Positions 26,769 through 36,666 of a stretch of DNA of 64,000 nt are shown here, in pieces. The translations under genes and the position numbers were made by a program. Under the pieces are notes generated by a model, which was not told the origin of the DNA, searched no databases, and saw only the letters and a list, made by a program, of their open reading frames with translations. Each line of letters starts with the position of its first letter. The first letter of the stretch is position 1. Source of the stretch: an uncultured Allomuricauda sp. (GTDB lineage Bacteria; Bacteroidota; Bacteroidia; Flavobacteriales; Flavobacteriaceae); the NCBI RefSeq assembly GCF_947501165.1, contig NZ_CANMUU010000001.1, forward strand, positions 496,001-560,000, in the 5' to 3' direction.

Positions 26769-27994
26769 ATGTTCATGAACACAAGTATAAAACTAAGTTT
26801 GGACACTCGAAGAATGATTCAAAATGGATGTTTTCCCATCATTTTAAGGCTAACCCATTTTAGAAAAACTACTTCAATAAAAACTGGGCATTACGTACCC
26901 GAGGAATACTGGGACCATCAAAGATGTAAAGTAAAAAGAAATTTCCCAGATGTTGATTCTGTTCACTTGATGAATACCCTTTTATTAAAAAAACAACTCA
27001 AAGCGCAAGAAGTAATCAATAAACTAGCCGACAATAACCAATTGGATAAACTTACTGCCAAAGATATAGCAGATAAAATAGTAAATAGGAAACGGTTAAG
27101 CTCCTTCTATGAATTTGGCCTTCAAAAAGTTGAAGAACTTATTCAGGAAAAGCGAATCGGCACAGCCAGAAATTATTCGGGGATTATTGGAAGACTAAAG
27201 GTCTTTACCAGCGGTAGAGATTTAAAATTCAATGAACTAAATCTTGAATTCTTGAAACGGTTTGAAAGATACCATTTATCAAACCCTGACAATTCAATCA
27301 ACGGCATTGCATCTTATATGAGAACCATAAAAGCCATATATAACAAAGGCATAAAAGAAGGAATGGTGGATGAATCATTATATCCTTTTAAACACTATGT
27401 AATTAGGACAAAACCTACTGAGAAAAGGGCTATAAAACTGGAAAGTATCAAGAAAATTCTTGAAATGGAAACCAAGGTTGGTTCCAGATATTTTCACTAT
27501 CGAAATTATTTTATACTTTCCTACCTAATGCTAGGTATGTCCTTTATTGACATGGCATTTTTAAGAAGAGATAATATTATCGATGGCCGTGTCAAATTTC
27601 AAAGACGAAAAACAGGTAAACGCTACGATATAGTTATAACCGATCAGATTAAACCCATAATTAAATACTATATGGATTATCCCAATCCATCTGGTTTTTA
27701 TTACCTATAATATATAGAGACACATTAGAGCTACAGTACAAAGATGCCCAATGGGAACTAAGAAGGTATAATATTGGGCTTAAAGAAATAGCCAAAAAGT
27801 GTGGTATCCAAGAACGTTTGACCTCTTATGTATCAAGACATAGTTTCGCAACACATGCCATGTTCAAAAAAGTTCCTTTGGAAGCTATATCTATAATGCT
27901 TGGACACGATAAATTAAGTACTACACAAATTTACCTTAAGTCCTTACCAAGCAAAATACTTGATACCTATCAATTAGAACTGAATTCCTTGTGA
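26769..27994 (+). pseudogene. tyrosine recombinase of the island, broken by a frameshift
   Basis: The first frame (26769-27710) has the arm-binding domain (FPIILRLTHFRKTTSIKTG), the core-binding domain and part of the catalytic domain, including LMLGMSFIDMAFL and the Lys box RRKTGKR. It then meets TAA at 27708 after a run of five T (27695-27699). One extra T would join it to the frame that continues FLLPIIYRDTLELQYKDAQ and ends at TGA 27992-27994 with the rest of the active site: YVSRHSFATH, IMLGHDKLS and nucleophile Tyr in TTQIYLKS. As read, the enzyme lacks His/Arg II and Tyr and cannot recombine. A homopolymer sequencing error must be excluded. Box I carries Ser in place of Arg, as in the 3286 integrase. 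Confidence 0.88.
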
Positions 27995-28071
27995 CTGGTA
28001 CGAGTGCCCCAAACTGTTCGTTTTACAGGACTTTTGTATTTGAAGAATTTTCTAGCATTATGAGGTAAATC

Positions 28072-29478
28072 TTAAACGTTCGTAATAGCCATTACTTTTT
28101 TTTTAAAAAAGTTGGTCAACAATACTTCTTTTTCCATGTTTATCCCCCATAAGGCTTCATTTGACAAAATTCGAGATATGGTGAGTTCCACATCTTTAGA
28201 ACTCCAGGCCTCTTTGAAAAAAGAGGCAACTGTTTCGTCATCTTTAATGGGAATACTTTGGGATGCATGTTCTCCTTTGTAAAACACCATTAAGTAAGTG
28301 AAGGCAACTGCCAGACCTTCGGGTACCTGCTTGTAACTTTCTAAATAGTTCAAAATACTGGGCAAAACCCTTACTCTGAACTTAGATATGGAATTCAGAG
28401 AAATATCCAACAACTTATGCTTTATAAAGGGGTTTTTAAACCTTTCCAATACTTCATACGCATACGTTTCAAGTTCTTCTTTTGGCATATCCAGAGTGGG
28501 TATAATTTCCTTGAAAATGATTTGGTCAAGAAATTTCGCCATCTTTTCGTCCTCCACAACCTCTCGTACCTCTTTGAAACCATTCAAATAAGCAATAGGC
28601 ACCATGGCTGTGTGCGTACCATTCAAAATCCGAACCTTCCGGGTTCTAAATGGAGTCAAATCATTGGTAAATACTACATTCAACCCTGCTTCTTTAAATC
28701 GAAGAAGGTCTTCAAGTTTCTTAGGGCCTTCTATGACCCATAAATGAAAAGGCTCGGCCTTTACAACAAGATTATCCTCATAGTCCAGCTTCTCCTGAAT
28801 AGCCTGAATATTTTCTTTCGGAAAACCGGGAACAATTCTGTCAACCAAGGTGTTATAGAAAATAACACTACGTTCAACCCACTGAACAAAATCTTTTGAT
28901 AAATTCCAAAGTTCAATGTACTTCAGAACGCATTCTTTGAGCTTATCTCCATTTTTTTCAATCAATTCACAAGGAAGGATTTTTAATTCCTTTGGAGGAT
29001 ATCTATCAAAGCTGATAAAATGTTGATGCAACAAGGCAGTAAGTTTTCCGGGAAACGTTTTAGGAAGAGTTTTTGGATTATCATCCTTTTCATCAAAAAC
29101 GATTCCCGCTTCGGTAGTGTTGGACACGATAAACTCTAAATCCGGGTTTTCTGCGAGTTCTAAAAAAGCCTGATAATTCTCAAAGGGATTCAAGACACCT
29201 TCAATGGAAGTAATTAACCTGGTGGTTTGGGTTTTTATGCCTTTTTCTATGCCTTCAAGTAACACATGGTAAAGGCCCTCTTGTTCATTAATCCATGCTC
29301 CCATTCCTTTTTGTAGAGGTTGAACAATCTGAATGTTCCCATTAAAATGGGTTTTCTCATTAAGAATATCTACCATCCAATCCACAAAACCTCTCAAAAA
29401 ATTACCTTCGCCAAATTGAATGATTCGAATGGGCCGTTCTGGCACCATAGGCACCGTTTTTCTATTTAGTTTTTTCAT
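28072..29478 (-). CDS. uxaB: tagaturonate reductase (altronate oxidoreductase)
   Basis: 468 residues of the mannitol-dehydrogenase/UxaB family. The NAD-binding start is RPIRIIQFGEGNFLRGFVDW, followed by FIVSNTTEAGI, PGFPKENI and the active-site stretch RTRKVRILNGTHTAMVPIAY with the catalytic Lys and His. It reduces D-tagaturonate to D-altronate in the galacturonate branch, in the cytoplasm. It lies 12 nt after uxaC and is last in the leftward lacI-uxaC-uxaB operon, so it should be controlled by the LacI protein encoded with it. Confidence 0.93.
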   Translation of the reverse strand: MKKLNRKTVPMVPERPIRIIQFGEGNFLRGFVDWMVDILNEKTHFNGNIQIVQPLQKGMGAWINEQEGLYHVLLEGIEKGIKTQTTRLITSIEGVLNPFENYQAFLELAENPDLEFIVSNTTEAGIVFDEKDDNPKTLPKTFPGKLTALLHQHFISFDRYPPKELKILPCELIEKNGDKLKECVLKYIELWNLSKDFVQWVERSVIFYNTLVDRIVPGFPKENIQAIQEKLDYEDNLVVKAEPFHLWVIEGPKKLEDLLRFKEAGLNVVFTNDLTPFRTRKVRILNGTHTAMVPIAYLNGFKEVREVVEDEKMAKFLDQIIFKEIIPTLDMPKEELETYAYEVLERFKNPFIKHKLLDISLNSISKFRVRVLPSILNYLESYKQVPEGLAVAFTYLMVFYKGEHASQSIPIKDDETVASFFKEAWSSKDVELTISRILSNEALWGINMEKEVLLTNFFKKKVMAITNV

Positions 29479-29490
29479 GTCAACTATGAA

Positions 29491-30939
29491 TCAAAATCCG
29501 AAGTAGTCTTTGGCATTATAGTAGCAAATATCTGATACGATTTTCCCCAACCACTTCTCATCAGTTGGCAACTCACCATTTTGGACATCGGTCCCCAAAA
29601 GGTTGCACAAGATTCTACGAAAGTATTCGTGTCTTGGGAATGACAAGAAACTTCTTGAATCAGTTAGCATACCAATAAAACAACTTAACAGGCCTAAGTT
29701 GGAAAGGCTGTTCAATTGCTTTTCCATGCCATCTTTTTGGTCCAGGAACCACCAAGCAGAACCAAACTGCATTTTTCCTTTAACGCTACCGTCATTAAAA
29801 TTTCCTATCATACTGGCAAAAACTTCGTTATCCGATGGGTTTAAATTGTAGATAATGGTCTTGGTCAACTGATCGGTACTATCCAAAAGATTTAAAAAAT
29901 TGGCAAGGGGTCTGGCCTGTTGAAAATCACCGATACTGTCAAATCCCGTATCAGGGCCAAGCTTGGACAGCATTCTCTGATTGGTATTGCGTAAGGCACC
30001 CAAATGAAACTGCTGCACCCATCCAACCTCGTCATATTTTCTACTAAGATGGACCAAGGTCTCAAATTTGAAGTAAGCTATCTCTTTATAGGACAACTGT
30101 TTACCACTCAAAAGTTGTTGAAAGAGCAAGGAAGCATCAAAATCTCCTAAATCAAAGTTGTGAAACTGTTCCAATCCATGGTCTGCGCTCTTACAACCTA
30201 GTTCAGTAAAAAAAAGTATGCGTTGATATAGCGCTTGAACCAAATCCGAATATGTATTGATTTCGTAATCTACACATTCACCCAGTCGAGTTAGATACTT
30301 TATGTATTCTTCAGGTTCTTCCACCGTATAGGCCTTATCGGGTCTGAAGGATGGGAGTAGTTTTAGAGTAGGCTCTTGCCTCTGAAATTTCGCATGATCT
30401 CTTAAATCATCTACAGGATCATCAGTGGTTGCCACAACATCCACATTCATTTTTTTCAAAAGCCCTTTTGTCCTAAACTCCCTTTCTTGAAGAAGCTCTC
30501 CAGTAGTGTTATATATCTGCTTTGCATTGTTTGAATCAAGAAGCTCCGAAATACCAAAATATCTCTGGAGTTCCATATGCGTCCAATGATAAAGCGGGTT
30601 TCTAAGCGTATAGGGAACCGTTTTTGCCCACATCATAAACTTTTCTTCATCGGTAGCATCTCCAGTAATGTATTTCTCGTTAATCCCCAATGTGCGCATT
30701 GCTCGCCATTTGTAGTGGTCACCTTTTAACCATACTTGTGTACAGTTATCATATTGATGGTTTTCCGCGATTTCTATCGCAGGCAGATGATTGTGGTAAT
30801 CAATAATGGGCAAGAGTTTGGCAAAATCGTGGTAAAGTCTCTTGGCAAAATCATTCTGAAGCAGAAAATCTTCATCCATGAACTTGGAACTTGATTTGTG
30901 CAATCGATTGTACTGTATGTTCTTTTTGGACGATGCCAT
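29491..30939 (-). CDS. uxaC: glucuronate/galacturonate isomerase
   Basis: 482 residues. The UxaC start pattern FMDEDFLLQNDFAKRLYHDF and the metal ligands in PIIDYHNHLPA are clear, as are VWLKGDHYKWRAMRTLG and FLSFPRHEYFRRILC. It isomerises D-galacturonate to tagaturonate and D-glucuronate to fructuronate, so it serves both later branches of this island. The initiator at 30939 gives about 15 residues more than most homologues; ATG 30879 (MDEDFLL) is an alternative. Middle gene of the lacI-uxaC-uxaB operon. Confidence 0.94.
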   Translation of the reverse strand: MASSKKNIQYNRLHKSSSKFMDEDFLLQNDFAKRLYHDFAKLLPIIDYHNHLPAIEIAENHQYDNCTQVWLKGDHYKWRAMRTLGINEKYITGDATDEEKFMMWAKTVPYTLRNPLYHWTHMELQRYFGISELLDSNNAKQIYNTTGELLQEREFRTKGLLKKMNVDVVATTDDPVDDLRDHAKFQRQEPTLKLLPSFRPDKAYTVEEPEEYIKYLTRLGECVDYEINTYSDLVQALYQRILFFTELGCKSADHGLEQFHNFDLGDFDASLLFQQLLSGKQLSYKEIAYFKFETLVHLSRKYDEVGWVQQFHLGALRNTNQRMLSKLGPDTGFDSIGDFQQARPLANFLNLLDSTDQLTKTIIYNLNPSDNEVFASMIGNFNDGSVKGKMQFGSAWWFLDQKDGMEKQLNSLSNLGLLSCFIGMLTDSRSFLSFPRHEYFRRILCNLLGTDVQNGELPTDEKWLGKIVSDICYYNAKDYFGF

Positions 30940-30962
30940 ATGATATTATTATAATGAAGGGT

Positions 30963-31994
30963 TTACGATTTCTTTTTCAAGGATGAAGCCCTAACAATCA
31001 GTTCAGGTTGTAAGACCGTTTTCTTGGTGACGATTTTCTTTTTTTCTGAATTGAGGGCGTTGAAGAAAAGATTGGCAGCTGTATGTCCCATTTCTATAGG
31101 AAACTGATTCACCGAGGTTAAGGGAGGATCGGTGAAAGAGGTAAAAGGTTCATTCAAAAAACCAACCAAAGCTACATCCTGGGGTATTTTGAGTCCTTTC
31201 TCTTTTAAAACCTGCATAGCTCCCATGGCCGCATAGTCACTGGCAGAGAATATGGCATCAAAATCTGCACCACTGTTCAATAGATCTTGTGCATGCGAAC
31301 GCCCATCCTCAAGCTGAAGATTACCGCTAAAAACCAAAGCTACGTCCTGTTCAATGCCATGGTCCTCTAATGCATTCACATATCCACGATAGCGCTCCTT
31401 ATAAATATCTATTTTTCGTTCCGTTGTGAAATGTGCAATTCTAGTACATCCTTGTTCAATCAAATGGGAAGTAGCTAGGTAAGCACCTTGATAATCATCG
31501 ATTACAACTTGACTAGTTTGCAAGTTGGGCGTGGTTCTATCAAACAATACTAGGGGAAGTCCACGTTCCAATACCTGCTGGTAATGATCAAACCGCTGGG
31601 TATTTTTCCCAATAGAGGCAATTATTCCATCTACCCTTGCATTCAAAAAGGCTTTCACAGCGTTCTCTTCGTTATCAAATACCTCATTCGATTGACTGAC
31701 AATTACCCGATAATCCAAGGAATTTGCAACCTCTTCAACACCTCTAATGATGGATGAGAAAAAAGCACGATTTATAGTAGGAACCAACATTCCAATGAGT
31801 TGTGTGCGGCCACTTCGCAAAGCCGATGCTATTTGGTTGGGTTCGTAGTTAAGCTCCCGAGCCGTTTTAAGAACAGCCTTACGGGTGGTGTCACTTATCC
31901 TAGGATTCCCATTTAGAGCTCTCGATACCGTAGAAGCTGTAACATTCAACTTTTCCGCGATATCATGTATGGTAGTTTTTTTAGTGTTTTCCAT
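30963..31994 (-). CDS. LacI-family regulator of the uronate island
   Basis: 343 residues from ATG 31994 (ATG 32003 would add three). The N-terminal HTH with hinge helix reads TTIHDIAEKLNVTASTVSRA and NYEPNQIASALRSGRTQLIG; the rest is a periplasmic-binding-like sensor domain (ASIGKNTQRFDHYQQVLERG; SASDYAAMGAMQVLKEKGL). A degenerate copy of the island's palindrome lies 52 nt upstream (32046-32065), a strong copy at 32194-32213 and a perfect one at 47592-47611, so it probably represses itself and all four cargo operons until a pathway metabolite binds. The effector is not determinable here. Confidence 0.9.
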   Translation of the reverse strand: MENTKKTTIHDIAEKLNVTASTVSRALNGNPRISDTTRKAVLKTARELNYEPNQIASALRSGRTQLIGMLVPTINRAFFSSIIRGVEEVANSLDYRVIVSQSNEVFDNEENAVKAFLNARVDGIIASIGKNTQRFDHYQQVLERGLPLVLFDRTTPNLQTSQVVIDDYQGAYLATSHLIEQGCTRIAHFTTERKIDIYKERYRGYVNALEDHGIEQDVALVFSGNLQLEDGRSHAQDLLNSGADFDAIFSASDYAAMGAMQVLKEKGLKIPQDVALVGFLNEPFTSFTDPPLTSVNQFPIEMGHTAANLFFNALNSEKKKIVTKKTVLQPELIVRASSLKKKS

Positions 31995-32045
31995 TAGGTT
32001 CAACCGAACTTTCTACAAAAATACTTAGCTCTTATAATTATAAAT

Positions 32046-32065
32046 AAATGTAATCGATTGCGCAA
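32046..32065. promoter_or_regulatory. putative LacI operator, degenerate copy
   Basis: AAATGTAATCGATTGCGCAA matches 15 of 20 positions of the perfect palindrome at 47592-47611, with the ATCGATTGC core intact. Located 52 nt upstream of lacI, suiting autoregulation. Confidence 0.55.
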
Positions 32066-32193
32066 TTTATAGATTAATTTGTCTATTTAAAAATATTGGA
32101 CAAAGTTTTTTAAATGTAAGAAAAAGCTCTTATTTATTAATATTTACGCATTTTTTCAATCTATTATTTGTGAATTTAATATTTCTTTATTAT

Positions 32194-32213
32194 TTATGCA
32201 ATCGATTGCACAA
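32194..32213. promoter_or_regulatory. putative LacI operator for the receptor/hydrolase operon
   Basis: TTATGCAATCGATTGCACAA differs at one position from the perfect 20-bp palindrome at 47592; the inner 14 bases (32197-32210) are themselves a perfect palindrome. It lies 29 nt upstream of the TonB-receptor start, where a bound dimer would block transcription. Confidence 0.75.
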
Positions 32214-32242
32214 ACAAATTAACTGAAATTGATTATTAAGTA

Positions 32243-35110
32243 ATGAAGATGCTAACAATCAGAAAAACAATTGTCCCAATCTTGTTTTTATGTTTTGGTT
32301 TTGTCCTTTCCTGGGGCAACGAGCCTGACAAGAATTCTTCCTACGCTTTAGCTTTCCAATCATTTGGTGGCGTAAGTGGACGTGTTTTAGGAGAAGCAGG
32401 AGAACCACTTCCTGGTGCTTCGGTGGTGATTCGCCAGTTGGCTATTGGAACCGGCAGTTCTTTGGAAGGATTGTTCAATTTGCCTCGAGTTCCTTATGGA
32501 TCTCATGAAATTGAGGTTTCCTATATAGGTTTTGAACCTTATCGAACCACAATCGAAGTCAATTCCTCTTCCCTTTCTTTGGGAGATATTGTATTGCAAC
32601 CATCAGTTAACACCTTAGGTGAAGTAATTGTAACGGGAAGTTTGGAAGGACAGCAACGAGCTTTCAATCAACAGAAGAATGCAGACAATATCAAAACCAT
32701 TGTTTCAGCAGATTTAATCGGGCGTTTTCCAGATATTAATGTTGGAGAAGCCATGCAACGCGTTTCTGGTGTTACTATCGAGAGGGATAACGGTGAGGGA
32801 AGTATCGTAAAAATCCGAGGAACCCCACAAAACTTTACCACGGTATCCATAAACGGTGAGCAAATTCCAACTACGGATGAAGGTGGTGGTCGTACAGAAG
32901 GTCTTGCGCTAATTAGTGCCGACCAATTAGCTTCCATGGAAGTTAGCAAAGCGATTACTCCAGATATGGACGGTGACGCCGTGGGCGGTGCTATTAATCT
33001 AATAACACCAACGGCGGCTTCGGCCAAAGGAAGAATTAAAGGATCTATTGGGGGCGGATATAATGACCTTTTTCGAAGAGGAAGTCAAATCGTTAGATTA
33101 AAATATGACCGAAGATTTGCCGATAACAAATTTGGAATATTGTTTGGAGGTAGCTACTACAACACAGTAAACGGTGAAGAGCGGTTTGAAGCAACCTATC
33201 GCAATCGAAGAATCGGTAGCGAAGATGACCCTAATTCATTTAGGGCCAATGTCATTGATGATTATCGGTTACGTCCTTTACTGAATGAAAGGACTCGAAT
33301 AGGTGTAAATGCGACATTTGACTATCGTTTTAACGACAACTCTCAGGTAATCTTCAAAGCCATATACAATAAACTTGAAGATGAGTCTCTAAGAAGAAGG
33401 ACTCGTTTTCGTCCAAGGAACAACTACAATGACCCATTAAATCCCGACGTTGCCGGTCCAGATAATGATGTACGTGTGAGGCGTGACATTAATGATCGCG
33501 TAATTGATAGGGAAAACATCACAATAACCTTTGATGGAAAGCATCCGCTTGGAACTTTTGGACAACTTGATTATGGAATCAACTACACTCGTTCGGAAAG
33601 GGTTTTACGAAGTGATCGCTTTGTTTTCCGGGAACGCGATTTAACCCTACGACTGACCAGAGATGGGGATTTCACCTTGTTCTCTTCTCCAGATTTCGAC
33701 TTTGAGGACTACGCAGCCTATGATTTCAATTCGTTTCAACAAGATAAACCCATATTGAATCGAGGCGACAACACGGTAGCCAAAATAAACCTTACGGTTC
33801 CTTTTAATCTTGGAAAAAACGCGGGAGAATTCAAAACAGGAGGAAAATATCGAGACTTGGATAATATCCGAAGAAGAAACACCATAGAGTACAATGAATT
33901 CAACGGTCCGTACAATCTCACTCAGGTCTTTGACAACAATGAAAGTTCCATTTTTGATGGTCGCTACCAAATGGGGCGTTTTCCAGATCCACAAAGAGCC
34001 ATGCAGCATTTTATGGATAACCAAGCGGCCTATCAAATTGATGAAAATGCTTCTCGAATTAACAGTGAGAGCTTCTTTTTTGATGCGGGTGAAGACGTTT
34101 ATGCAGCTTATTTCCAAGGAAAACTACAGTTTAATAAATTCAGGGTTTTGGCTGGTGTACGTTATGAGAAAACCGATGTGAATTATGATGCATTAAGGCT
34201 GGAAATAGAACCGCCGGCTCAAGATGGAGCTCCGGCTGTTCCAATTTCATCAGAACCAGTTTCTGGAAGTAATTCTTATGACTTCTTTTTACCTATGGTA
34301 CATCTTAGGTATGAACTTAATGACCGAACGAACCTTAGGTTTGCGTATACCCAATCGTATGCAAGACCTGAACTTCAAGATTTGGTCCCATCACAAAATA
34401 TCAACTTTGCAGATCAATTGTTGACCACTGGAAATCCAGAGCTGCTTCCTGCAAGTGCAGATAATCTTGATTTGCTTTTTGAATCCTATTTAAAGGGAGC
34501 AGGGGTTATCTCTGGAGGAATTTTCTACAAGAGAATTGAAAACTTCATTTTTGATCAGATTTCCAATGTCGATTTCAACAATGATGTATTCCTTCAAACC
34601 GAACCGATTAATGGGGATGAAGCTGAGTTGTTGGGTATAGAGTTGAACTTCACCAAAAAACTTGACTTTTTGCCTGGATTTCTATCAGGTCTTGGGGTCT
34701 TTTTAAACTATACTTATGTTGATTCCAATAGCAGTTTCGAGTTTTTTGATGAGGATACAGGCGAAACCCTAGTAAGAGAAGATGTTTCTTTCGTAGGGCA
34801 AGCAGATAATACATGGAATGCAGCCCTTTCATATGATTTAGGCGGATTCAGTGCTAGGGCTTCATTGAACTATAATGGACGTTCGCTTTTAAGTTTTTCG
34901 GATGACCCAGAACAGGATTTTTTCTTGGAAGAACGCTATCAGTTGGATGTAAACGCATCCCAGAAGATTTCTGATAATTTGACCGTCTTTGTTGAGTTCG
35001 TCAATCTTACCAACGAACCTAACTTAGAGTTCCAGTCTGTAAGAAGCCAGGTCACTAATTATGAGATTTATGATTGGTCTGCTCGGTTTGGTCTAAACTT
35101 TAAATTCTAA
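32243..35110 (+). CDS. TonB-dependent outer-membrane receptor, putative oligogalacturonide importer
   Basis: 955 residues. A signal peptide precedes a carboxypeptidase-regulatory-like domain (about 40-120; GEPLPGASVVIRQLAIGTGS), then the plug with GEVIVTGSLEGQ, VKIRGTPQNFTTVSINGEQI and MDGDAVGGAINLITP, and a 22-strand barrel ending in aromatic Phe (ARFGLNFKF). It lacks the classical SusC pairing: no SusD gene follows; instead a beta-helix lipoprotein gene starts 5 nt later. It should move uronic-acid oligomers across the outer membrane, driven by TonB-ExbBD encoded elsewhere. The substrate is inferred from the GH28 genes in the operon. First gene behind the 32194 operator. Confidence 0.9.
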   Translation: MKMLTIRKTIVPILFLCFGFVLSWGNEPDKNSSYALAFQSFGGVSGRVLGEAGEPLPGASVVIRQLAIGTGSSLEGLFNLPRVPYGSHEIEVSYIGFEPYRTTIEVNSSSLSLGDIVLQPSVNTLGEVIVTGSLEGQQRAFNQQKNADNIKTIVSADLIGRFPDINVGEAMQRVSGVTIERDNGEGSIVKIRGTPQNFTTVSINGEQIPTTDEGGGRTEGLALISADQLASMEVSKAITPDMDGDAVGGAINLITPTAASAKGRIKGSIGGGYNDLFRRGSQIVRLKYDRRFADNKFGILFGGSYYNTVNGEERFEATYRNRRIGSEDDPNSFRANVIDDYRLRPLLNERTRIGVNATFDYRFNDNSQVIFKAIYNKLEDESLRRRTRFRPRNNYNDPLNPDVAGPDNDVRVRRDINDRVIDRENITITFDGKHPLGTFGQLDYGINYTRSERVLRSDRFVFRERDLTLRLTRDGDFTLFSSPDFDFEDYAAYDFNSFQQDKPILNRGDNTVAKINLTVPFNLGKNAGEFKTGGKYRDLDNIRRRNTIEYNEFNGPYNLTQVFDNNESSIFDGRYQMGRFPDPQRAMQHFMDNQAAYQIDENASRINSESFFFDAGEDVYAAYFQGKLQFNKFRVLAGVRYEKTDVNYDALRLEIEPPAQDGAPAVPISSEPVSGSNSYDFFLPMVHLRYELNDRTNLRFAYTQSYARPELQDLVPSQNINFADQLLTTGNPELLPASADNLDLLFESYLKGAGVISGGIFYKRIENFIFDQISNVDFNNDVFLQTEPINGDEAELLGIELNFTKKLDFLPGFLSGLGVFLNYTYVDSNSSFEFFDEDTGETLVREDVSFVGQADNTWNAALSYDLGGFSARASLNYNGRSLLSFSDDPEQDFFLEERYQLDVNASQKISDNLTVFVEFVNLTNEPNLEFQSVRSQVTNYEIYDWSARFGLNFKF

Positions 35111-35114
35111 CACT

Positions 35115-36623
35115 ATGAGAATAAAAGATAAACTCTTGCGCACAGGTATCGCAATCATTACCTTGGTTCTGGTCTTTTCTTGCAATGACGATGATGATTC
35201 ATTTGAACCACCAGCCTTCGATTCCCCTGAAATAGAACTTTCCATAGATAGTGGATCATTCCGTATTGGCCAAACCATTAGAGTAACAGCTGAATATGAA
35301 GCATCCGCCCTGTTTAGGGAGTTTGTGGTGCAAAGGGGCAATTCTGTAATAGAGCGTATAACCTATCCAGAAAGAACAGAGGGAGAAGATGACTTCACAT
35401 TGGAGTTCTTAATAACGGATGACCTTTTGGGCACGACCCAAACCTTTACGTTTACCGTTACCGATTCCTTTGGTGAGTCGGAAAGTACAACCTTTACGGC
35501 AACGGTTTCTGAAGTAGAGCCCGCCTTTACTTTTGAGGATGTGGAAATCAACGGAACTACCTTTAGACAAGTAACTGGAAGGATTAACTTTGATGAGACC
35601 TTTGATAAGGATAACCTTTGGTTGCTCAATGGCGAAGTTGAAGTAGACGATATTACAACCTTGACTATTGAAGAAGGTACCACAGTATACGCATTGGATG
35701 AGAATACCGAGTTAAATGTGCGCATTGGAGGAACCCTGTTAGCTGAAGGAACTCTAGAAGAACCTATAGTATTCACTTCTATCAACGCCGCTCCCAATCA
35801 ACCTGATGAGCCTGATAATGGGGATTGGATTGGTGTCGTCCTAAGAGGGGATGATACCCCGGACGGCAACTCGGGAATTTTGAGATATGTGCGCATTGAG
35901 AATGGCGGAAACGGCGATGAGGCACTCCAACTGCGACAAGTAGGTGGCGCAACCACCATTGACTTTGTTCAAGTTCACAATGCAGATGATACCGGAATCC
36001 GTATGCGAGGAGGTTTTGTAAACCTAAAACATATCTTGGTAACCAAACCAGATGATCGTGGTATACGCTACAGTGATGGCTGGGAAGGCAATGGACAGTT
36101 TTGGGTTATTCTTACAGATGTTGATGATAGCGAAGGTATTCTCGGAAGAGACACCGATGAATCCCCTAGAAACTCCGATGCTATAATGTCCAACGTCACG
36201 GTCATTGGTCCACTTATCTTTGGTGATGGAGCTGGAGACACTGATGGGGTCCAAATACGGGATGGAGGCCAAGGAGAATTCCATAACTTTATTGTTACTG
36301 GTTTTGACGATTCTTTTAGAAACAGAAGTGATGACGGCGATATGATTATTAGAAATTCCGCCGTATTTGGTAATGGTCAGGCGGGAGATGAGGACGGACT
36401 GCATAGCAGTATTGATGATGAATACTTAGAGCCAGCAAATCAGAACTCGGTAGACGAAATAACCTTAACGGATACTTTCATTGGGGTTTCTAACACCAAT
36501 TCATCGGATGCTTCGACACTAGGCGATTTCTTCGATGCTGTGAATTTCGTGGGAGCCGTTTCACCAGATGATGATTGGACCTTAGGATGGACCATCAATT
36601 TTAGTGGTACACCGAGAGAATAA
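35115..36623 (+). CDS. surface lipoprotein with beta-helix domain (SusD substitute?)
   Basis: 502 residues. Lipobox LVFSC (Cys about 23) is followed at once by NDDDD, an acidic run like the lipoprotein export signal that sends Bacteroidota lipoproteins to the cell surface. Residues about 35-140 look like an immunoglobulin-type domain (IGQTIRVTAEYEASALF). Residues about 155-480 form a right-handed parallel beta-helix of the pectate-lyase-superfold kind, with rungs such as LNVRIGGTLLAEGTLEEPIV, SGILRYVRIENGGNGDEALQ and DGVQIRDGGQGEFHNFIV. I see no certain lyase or hydrolase triad. It lies 5 nt after the receptor, the slot of SusD, so it is probably a glycan-binding partner. Confidence 0.85.
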   Translation: MRIKDKLLRTGIAIITLVLVFSCNDDDDSFEPPAFDSPEIELSIDSGSFRIGQTIRVTAEYEASALFREFVVQRGNSVIERITYPERTEGEDDFTLEFLITDDLLGTTQTFTFTVTDSFGESESTTFTATVSEVEPAFTFEDVEINGTTFRQVTGRINFDETFDKDNLWLLNGEVEVDDITTLTIEEGTTVYALDENTELNVRIGGTLLAEGTLEEPIVFTSINAAPNQPDEPDNGDWIGVVLRGDDTPDGNSGILRYVRIENGGNGDEALQLRQVGGATTIDFVQVHNADDTGIRMRGGFVNLKHILVTKPDDRGIRYSDGWEGNGQFWVILTDVDDSEGILGRDTDESPRNSDAIMSNVTVIGPLIFGDGAGDTDGVQIRDGGQGEFHNFIVTGFDDSFRNRSDDGDMIIRNSAVFGNGQAGDEDGLHSSIDDEYLEPANQNSVDEITLTDTFIGVSNTNSSDASTLGDFFDAVNFVGAVSPDDDWTLGWTINFSGTPRE

Positions 36624-36666
36624 AAATAAGTTTAAGTTGGTTAGTTTTAGTTTAAAGAAATTGTAA

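Noticed and set aside
33647-34117. 156-codon antisense frame in the TonB receptor gene
   Set aside because: Antisense shadow of a long, well-supported coding region; no family features.
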